NCBI GenBank assembly: GCA_036429605.1
Contig: CM071589.1
Span: forward strand, 5,146,001-5,210,000
Length of the DNA stretch: 64,000 bases
Direction of reading: 5' to 3'
Source: Cladobotryum mycophilum
Lineage: Eukaryota; Ascomycota; Sordariomycetes; Hypocreales; Hypocreaceae
Each line of letters begins with the position of its first letter. Position 1 is the first letter of the stretch. This document shows, piece by piece, positions 1-10,579 of the stretch. The notes under the pieces are model-generated. The model was not told the DNA's origin. It saw only the letters and a list, made by a program, of their open reading frames with translations, and searched no databases. The position numbers and the translations under genes were made by a program.

Positions 1-410
1 AATATCAATATACCCTTCATGGCTCTCTCTGCCACGGATGATCCGGTATGAGAAGCACAATGTCCGTCTGCCAAAGCTACGTCTAATAGTCGTATAGATT
101 GCCGTCAAGGAAGCAATTCCCTATCAAGAGTTTCAACAGAATCCCAACACTATTCTCATCACAACCTCCTTGGGAGGCCACCTGTGTTGGTTTGAGCTTG
201 GTGGAACTCGATGGCATACTCGTCCGGTATGATTACCCGATGCGATTCCAAGACTACCGCTGACTCTAACAGATTTGCAACTTCTTCAACTACTTTGCAC
301 ACAAGGTTGACCTTGACAGCATCACGCCCCTGGCTTACCCAAAGGGTCCCACATTCTTCCGCAATACCGAGTATAACCCTATGCGACGAAAGATGAACAT
401 TCCGCGATAG
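1..410 (+). CDS. C-terminus of a YheT/Eht1-type alpha/beta hydrolase (5' end outside window)
   Basis: Three exons are readable: 1-45, 98-226 and 273-410, all in phase 0, with GT..AG introns of 52 and 46 bases, ending in TAG at 408-410. The 104 visible residues contain the late part of an alpha/beta-hydrolase fold of the YheT/EMB8 family. SATDDP carries the expected acid residue, and SLGGHLCWFE carries the expected catalytic His and the family's usual following aromatic block. The nucleophile elbow lies upstream of the window. Yeast members (Eht1, Eeb1) make and hydrolyse medium-chain fatty acid ethyl esters; other members are general acyl esterases. Family membership is well supported by these motifs; the substrate is inference. 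The tail ends in basic residues. Confidence 0.85.
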
Positions 411-619
411 AAGTTTGTGGACGGTAAGATAGATGGATATAGATCTGATAGATGGACATACGGTCATTTGTAGAATAGAAGCGATAGACACAGCTTCAAA
501 AGGACATATGAATTGAACATTCAATTGAACTGCTTGAAATGTACCCGGAACATCCCCATAGTATTGAATTATGTCCCAACTCCGAGCGCCTAACAATGCA
601 AAGCAAACGATCCCATCCC

Positions 620-1272
620 TCACGCGAAAGCCACCCTCTTTCTTGACTTGCCCGCCTTGGTCCCGGCCGACGATATTTTTTTGAGGTTGTCGTCATCGCC
701 ACCGCCCCTGCGCTTGCGCTTTCTCCTCAGGGACTCTTTCGTATCCTCTAGCTTGGTCTTCCTCTCCTCCGCCTTCTTCTCGGCCTCTACCTTTCTCGCC
801 TCACGGATCTCCTCCATCTGTCGGGCCTTGATCATCTTGGATTCAATGTGGCCTTCCTTTTCGGCCTGGACAAGCGAAAGAATAGTGGTCATGCTCTCCT
901 GCCTCAATTATTAGCAAACGTATTCCTAGCCCAGGCGCAAATTTGTTTACGAACCTTGTCGTCGACGAAAACCTTGCCCTTCTTCTGTCCCTTGGGCTTG
1001 ATGACTCCGACGGGGGTGATCATGTTCAAGGTAGGGATACCAAGCTCCGCCTCGGTGTAAACCTTCCTCTTGGGCTTCTTGAGCAGCGCAGCGCGATTCT
1101 TTTCCTTTACTTGCTGCGAAACCGCGGGACCCTTTGGCTTCTTCGACTTTGAGATCCCCTCGGTGTCAGATCGCTTGCCGCCGCCTTTCCCACCGCCTTT
1201 CCCAGATGGGCCGGCACCTCCTTTGGGCGCCGCATGTTTGTTTTTGATCGTTTTTGTTCTGTTTGGAGCCAT
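620..1272 (-). CDS. LOC1: 60S ribosomal subunit assembly/export protein Loc1
   Basis: Two exons: 1272-955 and 898-620, joined in phase 0 by a 56-base intron with donor GTTCGT and acceptor GGCAG. The 198-aa product has a Lys/Gly-rich N-terminus, then the conserved core ELGIPTLNMITPVGV followed by KPKGQKKGKVFVDD, then an AEKEG..ESKM.KARQMEEIREARK coiled segment, and a highly basic tail. This arrangement is diagnostic of Loc1. In yeast, Loc1 is a nucleolar RNA-binding protein needed for 60S pre-ribosome assembly and for localisation of some mRNAs. The start at 1272 is the first ATG and gives the expected basic N-terminus. The donor is not the common GTAAGT but is used with both frames kept open. 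Confidence 0.9.
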
Positions 1273-2076
1273 TTTTTACGTTTTTTGTTGAAGACGTAAA
1301 GTTGAAGCTGTATCTGGGACTTTCTGGGTAAGAAGCTTCTTTCTGTCGCGCAAAAAAATTTGGGCCCGATAAGCTTATCGCCCCACCATAATCTTATCGG
1401 GTGCCGATTGGCGGGTTGGCCGTCTGCACTTCCCAACGACCCCACATGTTGCATCGAAGAGCCTCTTGAAGCATATGTAAAATGAATACTCGGTGTAAGT
1501 AAATTCGGAGCTGAGATATAGAGACGATTCAATTTAAGAGAAATTTATTTATATAAAATCATGTGTGACTAATTGGCACAGTTAACTTGCCCGTTTGAAC
1601 GCATAACGAAGCGACCTAACATCTCAACTACAGTGTCCCGCTCAGAGATACCTACCGTAGGTAGTGTAAGAAACTCCGGAGAACCTCATGGGAAGCTTAA
1701 TTGTAAGCGTAGCCTATGCAAGAGACAAATCCGACAGAGACTCATCACAATCTGCAAGTGAAATGGCGACGAATGACTACATATGACTTGTCAAGGTTCT
1801 GGTGATCTCTGCTAACTTCAAGAGGAACCTTTCACGGACTTACTCAAGGAGTCTATGATGGTAGTACAGACGCCAACCAACTGTCGTTGCCTTGCGGTCC
1901 ACCCATCTCTGGTTTTCATGAAGCGCAACGTGTGTCTACGACGAAGGAACAAAAGGGCATAGAGGCACTTGCTACCAACCGGGCTTACCTATGAACAAGG
2001 CCCCACTGAGGGCATTAACACTTGTAACTCTCTCCGCTAAGAAGCACAAAAAGGAAGCTTCAGGACAAAAAATGAT
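1273..2076. other. Intergenic stretch, no gene recognised
   Basis: About 800 bases between LOC1 and the tRNA-like gene. The first ~130 bases are the LOC1 upstream region. The remainder has only short open frames without family resemblance or convincing splice signals. Confidence 0.6.
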
Positions 2077-2194
2077 CGACAGAGACAGGATTCGAACCTG
2101 CGAACGCGAACGTATTTGATATCGAGCGTTTGAAGGTGCGTTAGACGCTCCTTCTGCTTCAAGTCAAACTCCATAACCACTCGGACACTCTGTC
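2077..2194 (-). tRNA. tRNA-Ser(UGA)-like gene with an anticodon-loop intron
   Basis: Read on the minus strand, positions 2194-2188 (GACAGAG) and 2084-2078 (CTCTGTC) form a perfect 7-bp acceptor stem. The D arm (TCC GAGTGGTTAT GGA) and T arm (GCAGG TTCGAAT CCTGT) follow the tRNA pattern. The anticodon stem is TTTGA/TCAAA with loop CTTGAA, giving anticodon TGA (Ser). It is interrupted after position 37 by about 23 bases, where fungal nuclear tRNA introns lie. The D-arm sequence resembles type II Ser/Leu tRNAs. The segment between anticodon stem and T stem is about 27 bases, longer than a usual Ser variable arm. Either it is an unusual functional tRNA-Ser or a decayed copy. The discriminator base is G. 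Confidence 0.65.
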
Positions 2195-2788
2195 GTTGTT
2201 TCATTCGATGTGAATCGGCCCAAGCAATTCATTTTATGTATGTTGGTGGCTGGGAATCATTCATTTCGGGGTACGCTTTTGGGGTGGGTCAGGCGCCCCA
2301 CCTCGCTATTACCCGCACACGCTAGCCCAAATCGTAAGGTGTATATCATTAGTCAATAATGACTAATCATAAGACACACAACTGTACTCATTGTTTCATC
2401 CATAATCTTCTCGCATCTCCAACTATTTCAGCTGGATATACCCAATGAAACCGACTGAGGGCTAGACTGATTTCGTTTTCATCATATGTTGGAAAGTCAT
2501 AGTCGATATATTACGATCGCCCAATTATGGGTTGCAAAGTAAACACAAGTGAGATTCTTTAATAGTGCCGCTTGGGTTTGGGGGAATATATAAACAGGGG
2601 ATCTATTACGTGGGTGATCTAATGAAACACAGAGAAGATGGTCGGGTAAACACTCCGGATTATATTTGGATTAATATCTCACGTACAAACTCGTCCTTCT
2701 AATCTGTTAAGATTCACCTGGTAAACTCCAGTACATATATATACCGATTCACATCGAATGAGACAACGACAGAGTGTCCGAGTGGTTA
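2174..2788. repeat. Inverted repeat copying the 5' part of the tRNA gene and its upstream flank
   Basis: Minus-strand 2218-2174 and plus-strand 2744-2788 match at 44 of 45 positions, the single difference being a transition. The copied segment holds 24 bases of 5' flank plus the first 21 bases of the tRNA-Ser-like gene, ending inside the D arm. The arms face each other across 525 bases (2219-2743) with no recognisable gene. Its origin (tRNA-targeted element, aborted inverted duplication or solo repeat) is not decided by the sequence. Confidence 0.8.
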
Positions 2789-4998
2789 ATATCTACATCC
2801 AAGTAAGTTATATCAAATCATTCTGGAGTTGCTTGTAAAAACAGACAGCAGAAGGAATGATACACACAATCCATGGATGTTGACAATGCGGGGCTGTATC
2901 GATTGGTACTGACATGCGTAGAATCATTGCCTGCTTGTGCAATGGGCGACGCTTCGCCATTTCATCGACCATATCATGGAGCCACCCCTCCCACATCATG
3001 ACAAAATTCACCTCAATCACATGTGCCCGCAACTAGTAGAGGTAAATGTCTCCGGTTGGATGGTATTTGCGTCGATTTTGCGAGGGGGCGACCGACTAAG
3101 ACCGTTTAGCTGTATGCATCAGAGAGCATCCGCAACCTAACGAGGGCGCTGACATGAGAAGAAGCATAACTGCTAGGTTAACTTCTTCAAAAAGACGTTA
3201 GTCACTGTTGTTTGATAGCTAATATTTGACATGTGTATATAATGGTAATAAGCTCTTTGTTTGACATCTATCCCTTTTCGGCGTTGTATTATTGACTTCA
3301 CTTGCATTGGTTTGATCATCATAGAAGAGAGTACCGGTTTATATGTTGCTGTTGATCAGGAAATATATGAGAGAATATATTTGAGAAAGTGTTTTGGTTG
3401 CCCTTTGCAGTATTCTTAGCGGCATGGATCAGTATTTACTATGGGCTTTGTGTTTCTTCGACGAGATTGTAGGGATGACCAGGAATTGAGCGCAGACAAC
3501 CTTCAACACTCTCACCAAGGGTTGTTACCAAGATGCTCGAATGGCAATCAGAGCGCACAACATCCCACCCGTTACTCCCCATCCTCCCCGTTGCGTCATG
3601 TTCTTGCTCGTTATTTCCATACACGAGCTTCACTACAGGTTGCCACAACGAACATGGGCGCTTCATGGGACACCGATCCTTGACTTGCAAATTTTCGGAG
3701 AAGTCGGCGCATGACTTGCCGGATCTCTTTCCGATGGGTGCACAACATCTTCCGACTAGGAACTAATGCAACCTTTAGACACTTAGGGTCTTCGGTTCTG
3801 ATAAGGGTCATGTAGATAGTTCGGATGTCCCTGAATATCCAGCTTTTTGCTTCAAGTTCGTAAGCTGATGTCGTAAGGGCAACATGATATTCACACACCG
3901 TTTGGGCCCGAAGAGATCACTTCGAGAGTCCATTCCATGAGGACATATCGTAGTTAGCGGCCCAGGTGCTGAATAAAGCCACATGAGATTACACTTGCTT
4001 GCTGCGGATCTGACGATGAAGTAATCCCTTGAACTCTAAACGTCGCCAGAGATGTGCCCAAGGGCGGAGCACTGGTTCTGCCTTACCTCGCAACTAGGCA
4101 ATACATATCTCCATCGATTCTGCCCCTGTCGGCGACGGAGACGGCGACAACGGGTGCTGGATTCTGTTGGCTCATAATTTGTGTCGATAAAGAATGAAGA
4201 ATTTAGAATATCTCTTCCTCAGATCATAAGGGACAGCAGGGATCCACGTATTTTGACACCGAAGTCTCGACTCCAAAGAGCTTTGCCATTGCTCGGACAA
4301 CCTCGTGGAGTCGTCAGATGTATCTGGAATCTCGTTGGTTATTTTGACCACTCTAATGTCGATTTAGTCAAGAGAGATTAACCTTCCCTCCGCGAGGTCA
4401 TTGGCCTCATTGGCCCCAGGCTGGCTCTATTCTCCAGACTGTTCAGGAGGACTGGTCTTGGGAGCCGCCGATGAAGTACTAGTGGGCTTGAAGAAGGTAA
4501 GAATGGACGCATTTTTTTTACCATTGTGATAAAAAGGGAGTAGAATTGACAACTATAAAGGTTAATGAATCTTGTTCGTCGTCTGTCTCGAGATTCCTGG
4601 AATGCGTTCTGGTTGGGACAGGTGAAGAGGGGGATCGAGCAAGGCATCATACCCACAAGTAAATCGGAATGTGATCAGTGGAGTCGATCAGTTTTTTCAT
4701 TTTGGAGATGCTTTATTCTTAATTATGGGTTTGGTATGATATGGATGTGCACTCCCTCTTTTTCTCTCCTCCCAGACAAAGGGTAAAATGAATACGGAAG
4801 TCATGGGCTTGTGTGAGATATACTGTCGTTGTTAAATGGACGTAGGAAGGTTGTGATATTCACAAATTGTTCATTTTTGTGATTGAATTGTAAATCATTT
4901 CTCGAAAGGTAGAAGTAAAGACGAGATTGAACCTATTGGGGTGTAGGCATTGCTAGAACAAGCTTTTCCTCATACCACGTATCTTAAGTAAGAAACAC
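2789..4998. other. Gene-poor stretch, no gene recognised
   Basis: About 2.2 kb of moderately AT-rich DNA. On the minus strand around 3440-3900 two overlapping frames of 80-95 codons look mildly protein-like (one with MRRLLRKFAS) but do not join by a convincing intron, and no family is recognised. They may be a decayed gene fragment. Nothing else can be supported. Confidence 0.4.
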
Positions 4999-5120
4999 AC
5001 GGTAATGTGAGAAATATTGAGTAACGACAGTAATCTAGGGTAATGACGAGAATCTTAGGCAACAAGAGTAATTCAGAGTAACGACAGAAATATAGAGAAA
5101 CATGAGGAATCTACAGTAAT
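4999..5120. repeat. Degenerate tandem repeat with ~20-base period
   Basis: Successive units resemble GTAACGACAGTAATCTAGGG: gtaatgtgagaaatattga, gtaacgacagtaatctaggg, taatgacgagaatcttaggc, aacaagagtaattcaga, gtaacgacagaaatataga and gaaacatgaggaatctaca. About six units are visible, each 17-20 bases, with substitutions and small indels. It lies in non-coding DNA ~230 bases beyond the end of the small spliced gene at 5.35-6.0 kb. Confidence 0.6.
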
Positions 5121-5349
5121 TGTGCTATTTTACAGGTACGATGGTGATGATCACATGCCCAAAGTCTCTAGAGTACGCATCGAGTTTGAAGACTTCTACC
5201 TCTACTCTATCGATGCAGAAGCAAGCAAGTAATCATTTGAAATGCTTTTGGCTTGTGAGGGCGAAGAATAAATATTAGTGTCATGGTCACTATACTGCAA
5301 AGGAACTCAAAGATAAAACTGGCCATATTCGTGCATTTCTCCATCTCTC

Positions 5350-6012
5350 CTAGGCCTTCGCCCCTCGGGCATGTTCTCCTTTCCCTTCTTCTGGCCTTTG
5401 CCCCCCTTTCTTCTTCGGCCGGGGCTTCTGTACCCCGGAGGGCCTGGTCATTGGCCCCTGTGAATGTCATGATTAGGATGCCAACATGTTAAAGATGGGA
5501 TGAATAAAGACTTACCTGGTAGACATGATAGACCGACTGGCCATTGAAAGTCACCGTAGCTATTAGAAGTTAGTATAGACGGCAAAGCAGCTTGTTTGAA
5601 GATGGGATGATACTTACAGGTGATACTGCTGGGTTTGCTCCAGCACTGGTCTGGTCTGTGGCCCCATTTGCCCCACACTGACAACGACGGGGCTTTCTCT
5701 TCTTAGCCCCCCCCCCCCGGCCCGGAGCTTTTCAGTCTCTCTGGTCTCTTGGCCAACGATGGACTCGGTGGTGGTGGGCCACAGATCTGCACCCCATCTT
5801 CTGCACATGGATCACGGTCGGTGTTGGTCTTTTAGACCCCTTGGCTCATCTGCCTCTTGATCAGGTCTGAAACCCTCTGGGAGCTGACTGTCTCGTTGGA
5901 AGGGACGAGACCTGCATCTTGTTGTTCATCCTTGGGGGAGAAAGACGAAGAAAGGTTAGGCTGGAAAGCAACGACTTGGGTGGGATGGGGCTCACTTTGT
6001 AGCATTGTCATG
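5350..6012 (-). CDS. Small spliced gene of unknown function, reading frame unresolved (possibly a pseudogene)
   Basis: Two strong introns are visible on the minus strand: 5617-5560 (GTAAGTATC..TCTAATAG) and 5515-5458 (GTAAGTC..TTCACAG), bracketing a 44-base exon. One frame through the 3' exons reads STVTFNGQSVYHVYQ then a Lys/Pro/Gly-rich basic tail, ending at 5350. Upstream, a TATA-like TATAA near 6170 and a pyrimidine-rich leader precede an ATG at 6012, which opens a 60-codon frame ending at 5832. The two parts are out of frame with each other and are separated by a run of 12 C (5707-5718), so either a base-count error in that run, a missed intron, or real decay is involved. No family recognised. 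Gene presence is supported by the introns; the product is not. Confidence 0.4.
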
Positions 6013-6129
6013 ATCAAGTTTGACTTTGGTGTGAGGTTGGAGAAGAGAGAGGGAGGGGAAATGGAAGAGGGAAGAATTGCAAAGAAAGAATTCACAACGG
6101 AAGGTGAGAGTATCCACTTGGATTTGTGA

Positions 6130-8808
6130 CCAAATCACTTCATATCCATGGGCTGCGACTTCCATTCTTATAGCTGCTGGGTACCTCTAGATCAGGTGGT
6201 GCCAAGTACCTGTATTTTGTTTTCCACGATAGAGTAGATGGTTGCTAATACTTCCTCATGTTGCTCGTATTGCTCTAGATTTCTGCTGTTACCCAAACCC
6301 CTGGCATTGCTGATGAAAGTATACATAGTAATTATTTGAACCTCTTGATTTCTGTTAGAGTACCTATTATATCTACTATGCCTACTAGATATCTGCTTCA
6401 CTGAAGAAATGCATCCTCTACAGTAAACTTGACTTGACAAAGGTACTACAGAACCTGGAACCAGAGGCTAACACAGCTGTAGAATACTTGACGCAAAAAT
6501 CGGTGTTCCTCGACGTTGTAAGCGTGGTTGCCTACTAGGTACCTGACTGCTTCTCTTCTCTTCTCCCACTTCCCTCTTCTCTCACTTCCCTCGTCTCTTC
6601 CTTCTTTTACCTTCCATCACTTTCACACTCTCCCCAATCCTACACCCCTTCTGCATTTCACACCTCTCCAACCGAACCTCATCATCAAATCAACCACCTC
6701 TGCAAGCGACTCATCATACTTTTCACCAAAATTCAACACATCCACTCTCCCCAATCGATTGAATCGGAAAACCATTGAGTGGAATTACCAGACGAGATGG
6801 AATGCCATGCATCTCCCCAATACAAACTCCCGCCATTTCTTGACGAAAGCACACAAACGTTCACGATGCTAACTGTCTTGCAGGTTCAGACGGCGACGAA
6901 TTGATAACTATTCTATCATCATGCTATTCCATCCCTCTGCAAGATGGATTGAGGCTTAACAGCCTGTGATGCTGGCTCCTTGGAGTCGGAATGAATGATG
7001 GATGATTGAGCCCTTGGTGTCTCAGCACCAGGAGAATTCAGATCAATGGCTTCTTGCCACCGTGCCTTGATTGCCAATATTAGGATTGCCCGGCCGTTAG
7101 AATAGCGTGTCTGGGCGATCTTCAAGTCAGCTCAGAAATGATGCTGCAATGCCTCTGAAGCAAGCGAAAGCTTACTAAAGAGCATCCGACGAACCTTCCG
7201 TCGTCGATTCCGAGGTCTTCGGACCTTGAGTTCAGCTGGCTTTCGGGCCACGCGAAGGCTGTTGACGGGAGAGCTGTCTTCAGTACTGCCGATGTCCTGA
7301 TATTGGTGACGACGACAAACGAGTAAAATCGTGAGGTTGTCCCCGAGTTCTTCGGAGCTTGAATGCCTGCCAACGGCTTTGAAGTTGGCGCGGAAGGGCC
7401 CTTCGGGGTCGGGTGATTAAGTCGGATTCTGCACCTCCACGCGGTGTCACCTGGAAATTCTTATCCTCTGGTTAAGAATCCAACGCAGAAACTCATTGTC
7501 AGAAGATTAGTGATGAGGGATGAATATGGGGCAGTGCTTGGCTCTGTATACATATTTGCATGTTTATTCTTCTGTATATATTCATCGCCTATTCTAAGTT
7601 TGAACTGAACTATCTCCGGCCTCTTGACGGTTTTCGTGAGGCTTCCTGACGCAAGCCGCTTTGGCTACGTGGCAATTACTGAACAACGAAGGCCAGTTGA
7701 TGTCACATGAAATGAAGCTGTAGTCGGGTTGCTAGCGGCAGTGTTGATTTGTTGACTCGGTTGTTTTGTCTTATTTGATGACGGCAACTACTAACCTAGT
7801 AGTCCGTAGCACATTAGGTAAATTTTATACAAGGTTGACAAGTAAGAAATTGCTATGATTTAAGACGACGTGGAAGACTACTAGGTATTGGTAGCAGCTG
7901 TGGCATATTTTACTTTTTCCTTGTTCCTTTTTTTCTTTTCTTTTTCAGAATCAACAATACATACGAGTATTTCATCTGCAAGACATCGCATCTCAATTGA
8001 GACCAATCAGGAGGCGTTGGTCGACTTGAGGCTCCCGGAGAGAAAGCGGTAACATAATTATCATCCAATAACTCAAATGCATCCATGCATGCAAGTACAG
8101 TACCAGTACCAGCTGGCTGGTGGTATTGATTCTGTGAGCGCAGAGCCCAAAAGTGGACCTCGGGTGACTTTTTCTGGATCCAATGCATGGATGCTTTTCC
8201 TTGTACAGGGCTCATCATACAAGTACAAGTACGGGCAGGTATTTGTATGGATTTGTATTTGTGCCCAGACCAAGACAACAGCGTCCAATGACCATTAAAA
8301 GTCTAGAAGCTGGAGGGTTATTACTGACAGCCTAGCCACTAATGCCAACCCTTACCCGCCTGCCTGGCCGGGCATGGAAACTGAACTTGTACCCAGTGGG
8401 CAGTAAATTTCACAAACGTCAATCCATGTCACGCAGAATTTCTTTCACCACCACCACACTGAACCCCAAATCTTTCTTTACTTACCTCCTACCAGCTTCG
8501 TCCTCGCCTTCGCCCTCGACTCAACAACAACAACCACCAAACACGTTCAACATCTCGCACCCACGACATTGTATAGAAGAAAGCAATCTGTCTACCCACC
8601 CATTCTTCCACCCCATCAAACAGCTCTTCCTTTAACTTTTGCATACGACCCTCACCGAAACCCCTCCGTCGCTTATCTGTCCGATCACCGCAAAACCCCC
8701 TCCTCCCTTCCTCTCGTCGTCGCAAGTTGTCGTCGTCCGTCCGCATTCGAAAACAGCCCTCGAGCGCTCCGACAGAAACAACACATCGTCATCTGCCCTC
8801 TCCAACGC
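6130..8808. other. Gene-poor stretch, no gene recognised
   Basis: Contains a pyrimidine-rich tract (6540-6700) and a minus-strand area at 6919-7373 with two adjacent 68-83-codon frames lacking clear splice sites or family resemblance. From about 8340 the sequence becomes C/A-rich and is probably the upstream region and leader of the eIF4E gene. Confidence 0.5.
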
Positions 8809-8834
8809 CACACACACACACACACACACACACA
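8809..8834. repeat. (CA)13 microsatellite in the eIF4E leader region
   Basis: Thirteen uninterrupted CA units, about 110 bases upstream of the start codon at 8946. Length is likely to vary between strains. Confidence 0.95.
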
Positions 8835-8945
8835 CCACCACCAACCCTCAACTCTCTGTCCTTGTCCCGACCCTCGGCACGCCAAGACGAGGTGTCCTTC
8901 CTGGCATCAACTGCAGTCGTAATAGAGGATCAACGAGTAGGCTTA

Positions 8946-10243
8946 ATGGATAATCTATGGACCCGACGAACAAAGTATGTTTTTTTATTTTTTGCATATG
9001 TTGCCTTTCCAACGTGGGGAGGGGGGACTGACATACGCCATCGTATAGCACCAACAAGCTTTCACTTTCAACAACCGTCAATGGCACCAACGGCACCTCG
9101 ACAGGTGATCCAATCTCACGCAATGCGTCATCGAAACGCCTGAGTGGCGACACCTCGTCGCATGGAAAAGCGAACCATCTCACTGCTACGCCGGGGAGCG
9201 GCTTGGTATCTCCCACAGGCGGCGCTTCTAGCGCATTCGGGTTGGGATCGGGGGCATTTGCATCCTTTGGCTCTGCCAAAACACCAAAGTCTGGCGGGAA
9301 CCCTTTCGATGTTGCTATGGGCACCGCCATCTCCAAGCAGGGCGTGGTCAAAGATGGTATCAAACTGGTGGCCAAGCCGCCGAGCATGGCTGCCATCTCC
9401 GAGACCAAGGTGGTGTCGGGGCCAGCGACGTCACCGCAGGTACACGTGCTGAAAGATGCATGGTCCTTCTGGTACCGGCCGCCCATTTCCAAGGCGCATG
9501 GCTTCATCGAGTACGAAAACACCCTACACGGAATCGCCACAGTGCGGACGGCAGAGGAATTCTGGGAAATATACTCCCATTTGAAACGGCCGTCCACCCT
9601 GCCGGTCGTTTCCGACTACCACCTTTTCAAGAAGGACATTCGACCAATATGGGAGGACGAAGTGAACAGAAAGGGTGGAAAGTGGGTTGTCCGTATGAAG
9701 AAGGGTGTAGCTGATCGCTTCTGGGAGGACCTACTCTTGTCCCTTATTGGCGACCAGTTTGGGGATGCGGGTGAGGATGTTTGCGGCGCCGTCCTGAGCA
9801 TGCGTAATGGAGAGGACATTTTGAGCATTTGGACTCGAACGGACGGCGGCCGCGTGATTAAAATTCGGTAGGCACAAACTCACCACCCTCTCCCCCTTTT
9901 AACAACAGAACACAACAAAACTAACCGTCACAGCGAAATCATGAAGCATCTTCTCAACTTTCCCGGCAACACTCGCGTGGAATTCAAGAGCCACGACTCG
10001 AGCATCCAGCAACGGACCGCCATCGACGAACAACGCCGAGAAAAGGCTCACCACCACAGTAGCACCACCACCGACAAACGAGCATCTACTACCCCCCAAA
10101 GCAGGGGGAGTAAAAAGAACAACAACCTGGCCACCACCGCCATGTGCTGTATCCTTCTGTCGGCTACTCTAATTGTACACTACCGGGCACAGCGCTTGGT
10201 TATGTCGCAAACCCGAATTGTTTTATTGTTTTATTGTTTTTGA
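8946..10243 (+). CDS. Class II eIF4E-like cap-binding protein (4EHP/eIF4E2 type)
   Basis: Three exons: 8946-8974, 9049-9867 and 9934-10243, giving 385 aa. Residues 1-~145 are Ser/Thr/Gly-rich and low complexity. The eIF4E fold runs from DAWSFWYRPP (about 146) through DYHLFKKDIRPIWEDE (cap-stacking Trp ~211), RFWEDLLLSLIGDQF and DVCGAVLSMR to KIREIMKHLLNFP. Where canonical eIF4E has its first cap-stacking Trp, this protein has EYENTLHG with Tyr (~165). That matches class II 4EHP, which in animals represses translation of bound mRNAs. The third exon restores the conserved C-terminal helix, which would be lost if the intron were read as coding. The last ~35 residues after SRGSKKNNN are hydrophobic and unlike family members, so the true stop could differ through another intron. 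Confidence 0.85.
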
Positions 10244-10579
10244 GGTTTTACCTTTGTCATTGTTTTTTTTCTTCTGCTTTTTTATTTAGCAGTCATTGCT
10301 TGGGTGGGGGGGCATGCCGGGAGGTGAAATGTTTTACAGTCTACCTGGAAAATGGTAGTTAGCGATCGGGTTATGTGGAATGTACTATAGCTATGATCAG
10401 CACAGTGAGCCAGGAGGCGCTTGTGTTCATGAAGATAAAGAGAAATGAGGATGCTTGGGGCTCTCTTTTTACTTTTTTTGGAGCCTCGAGTGTTACTATT
10501 TGAGATCCCATCTTGGGGTGTTTGTGTGTGATTACATTGAATTTTTTTTTGTCTGTAATATTAAGTAGTTGTAGTAGTA

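Noticed and set aside
2219..2743. Calling the segment between the tRNA repeats a solo LTR
   Set aside because: Could not find matching TG..CA ends or a target-site duplication; a TATA-like AATATATAAAC alone is not enough.
3439..3898. Two overlapping minus-strand frames with mild protein-like character
   Set aside because: No splice sites joining them, no recognised motif; at most a decayed fragment.
6528..6872. 114-codon plus-strand frame rich in Leu/Ser/Pro/Thr
   Set aside because: Arises from a pyrimidine-rich tract; looks like an untranslated leader or simple sequence, with no downstream exon found.
8848..9597. 249-codon minus-strand frame opposite the eIF4E gene
   Set aside because: Overlaps a clearly conserved gene on the other strand and has no recognisable domain.
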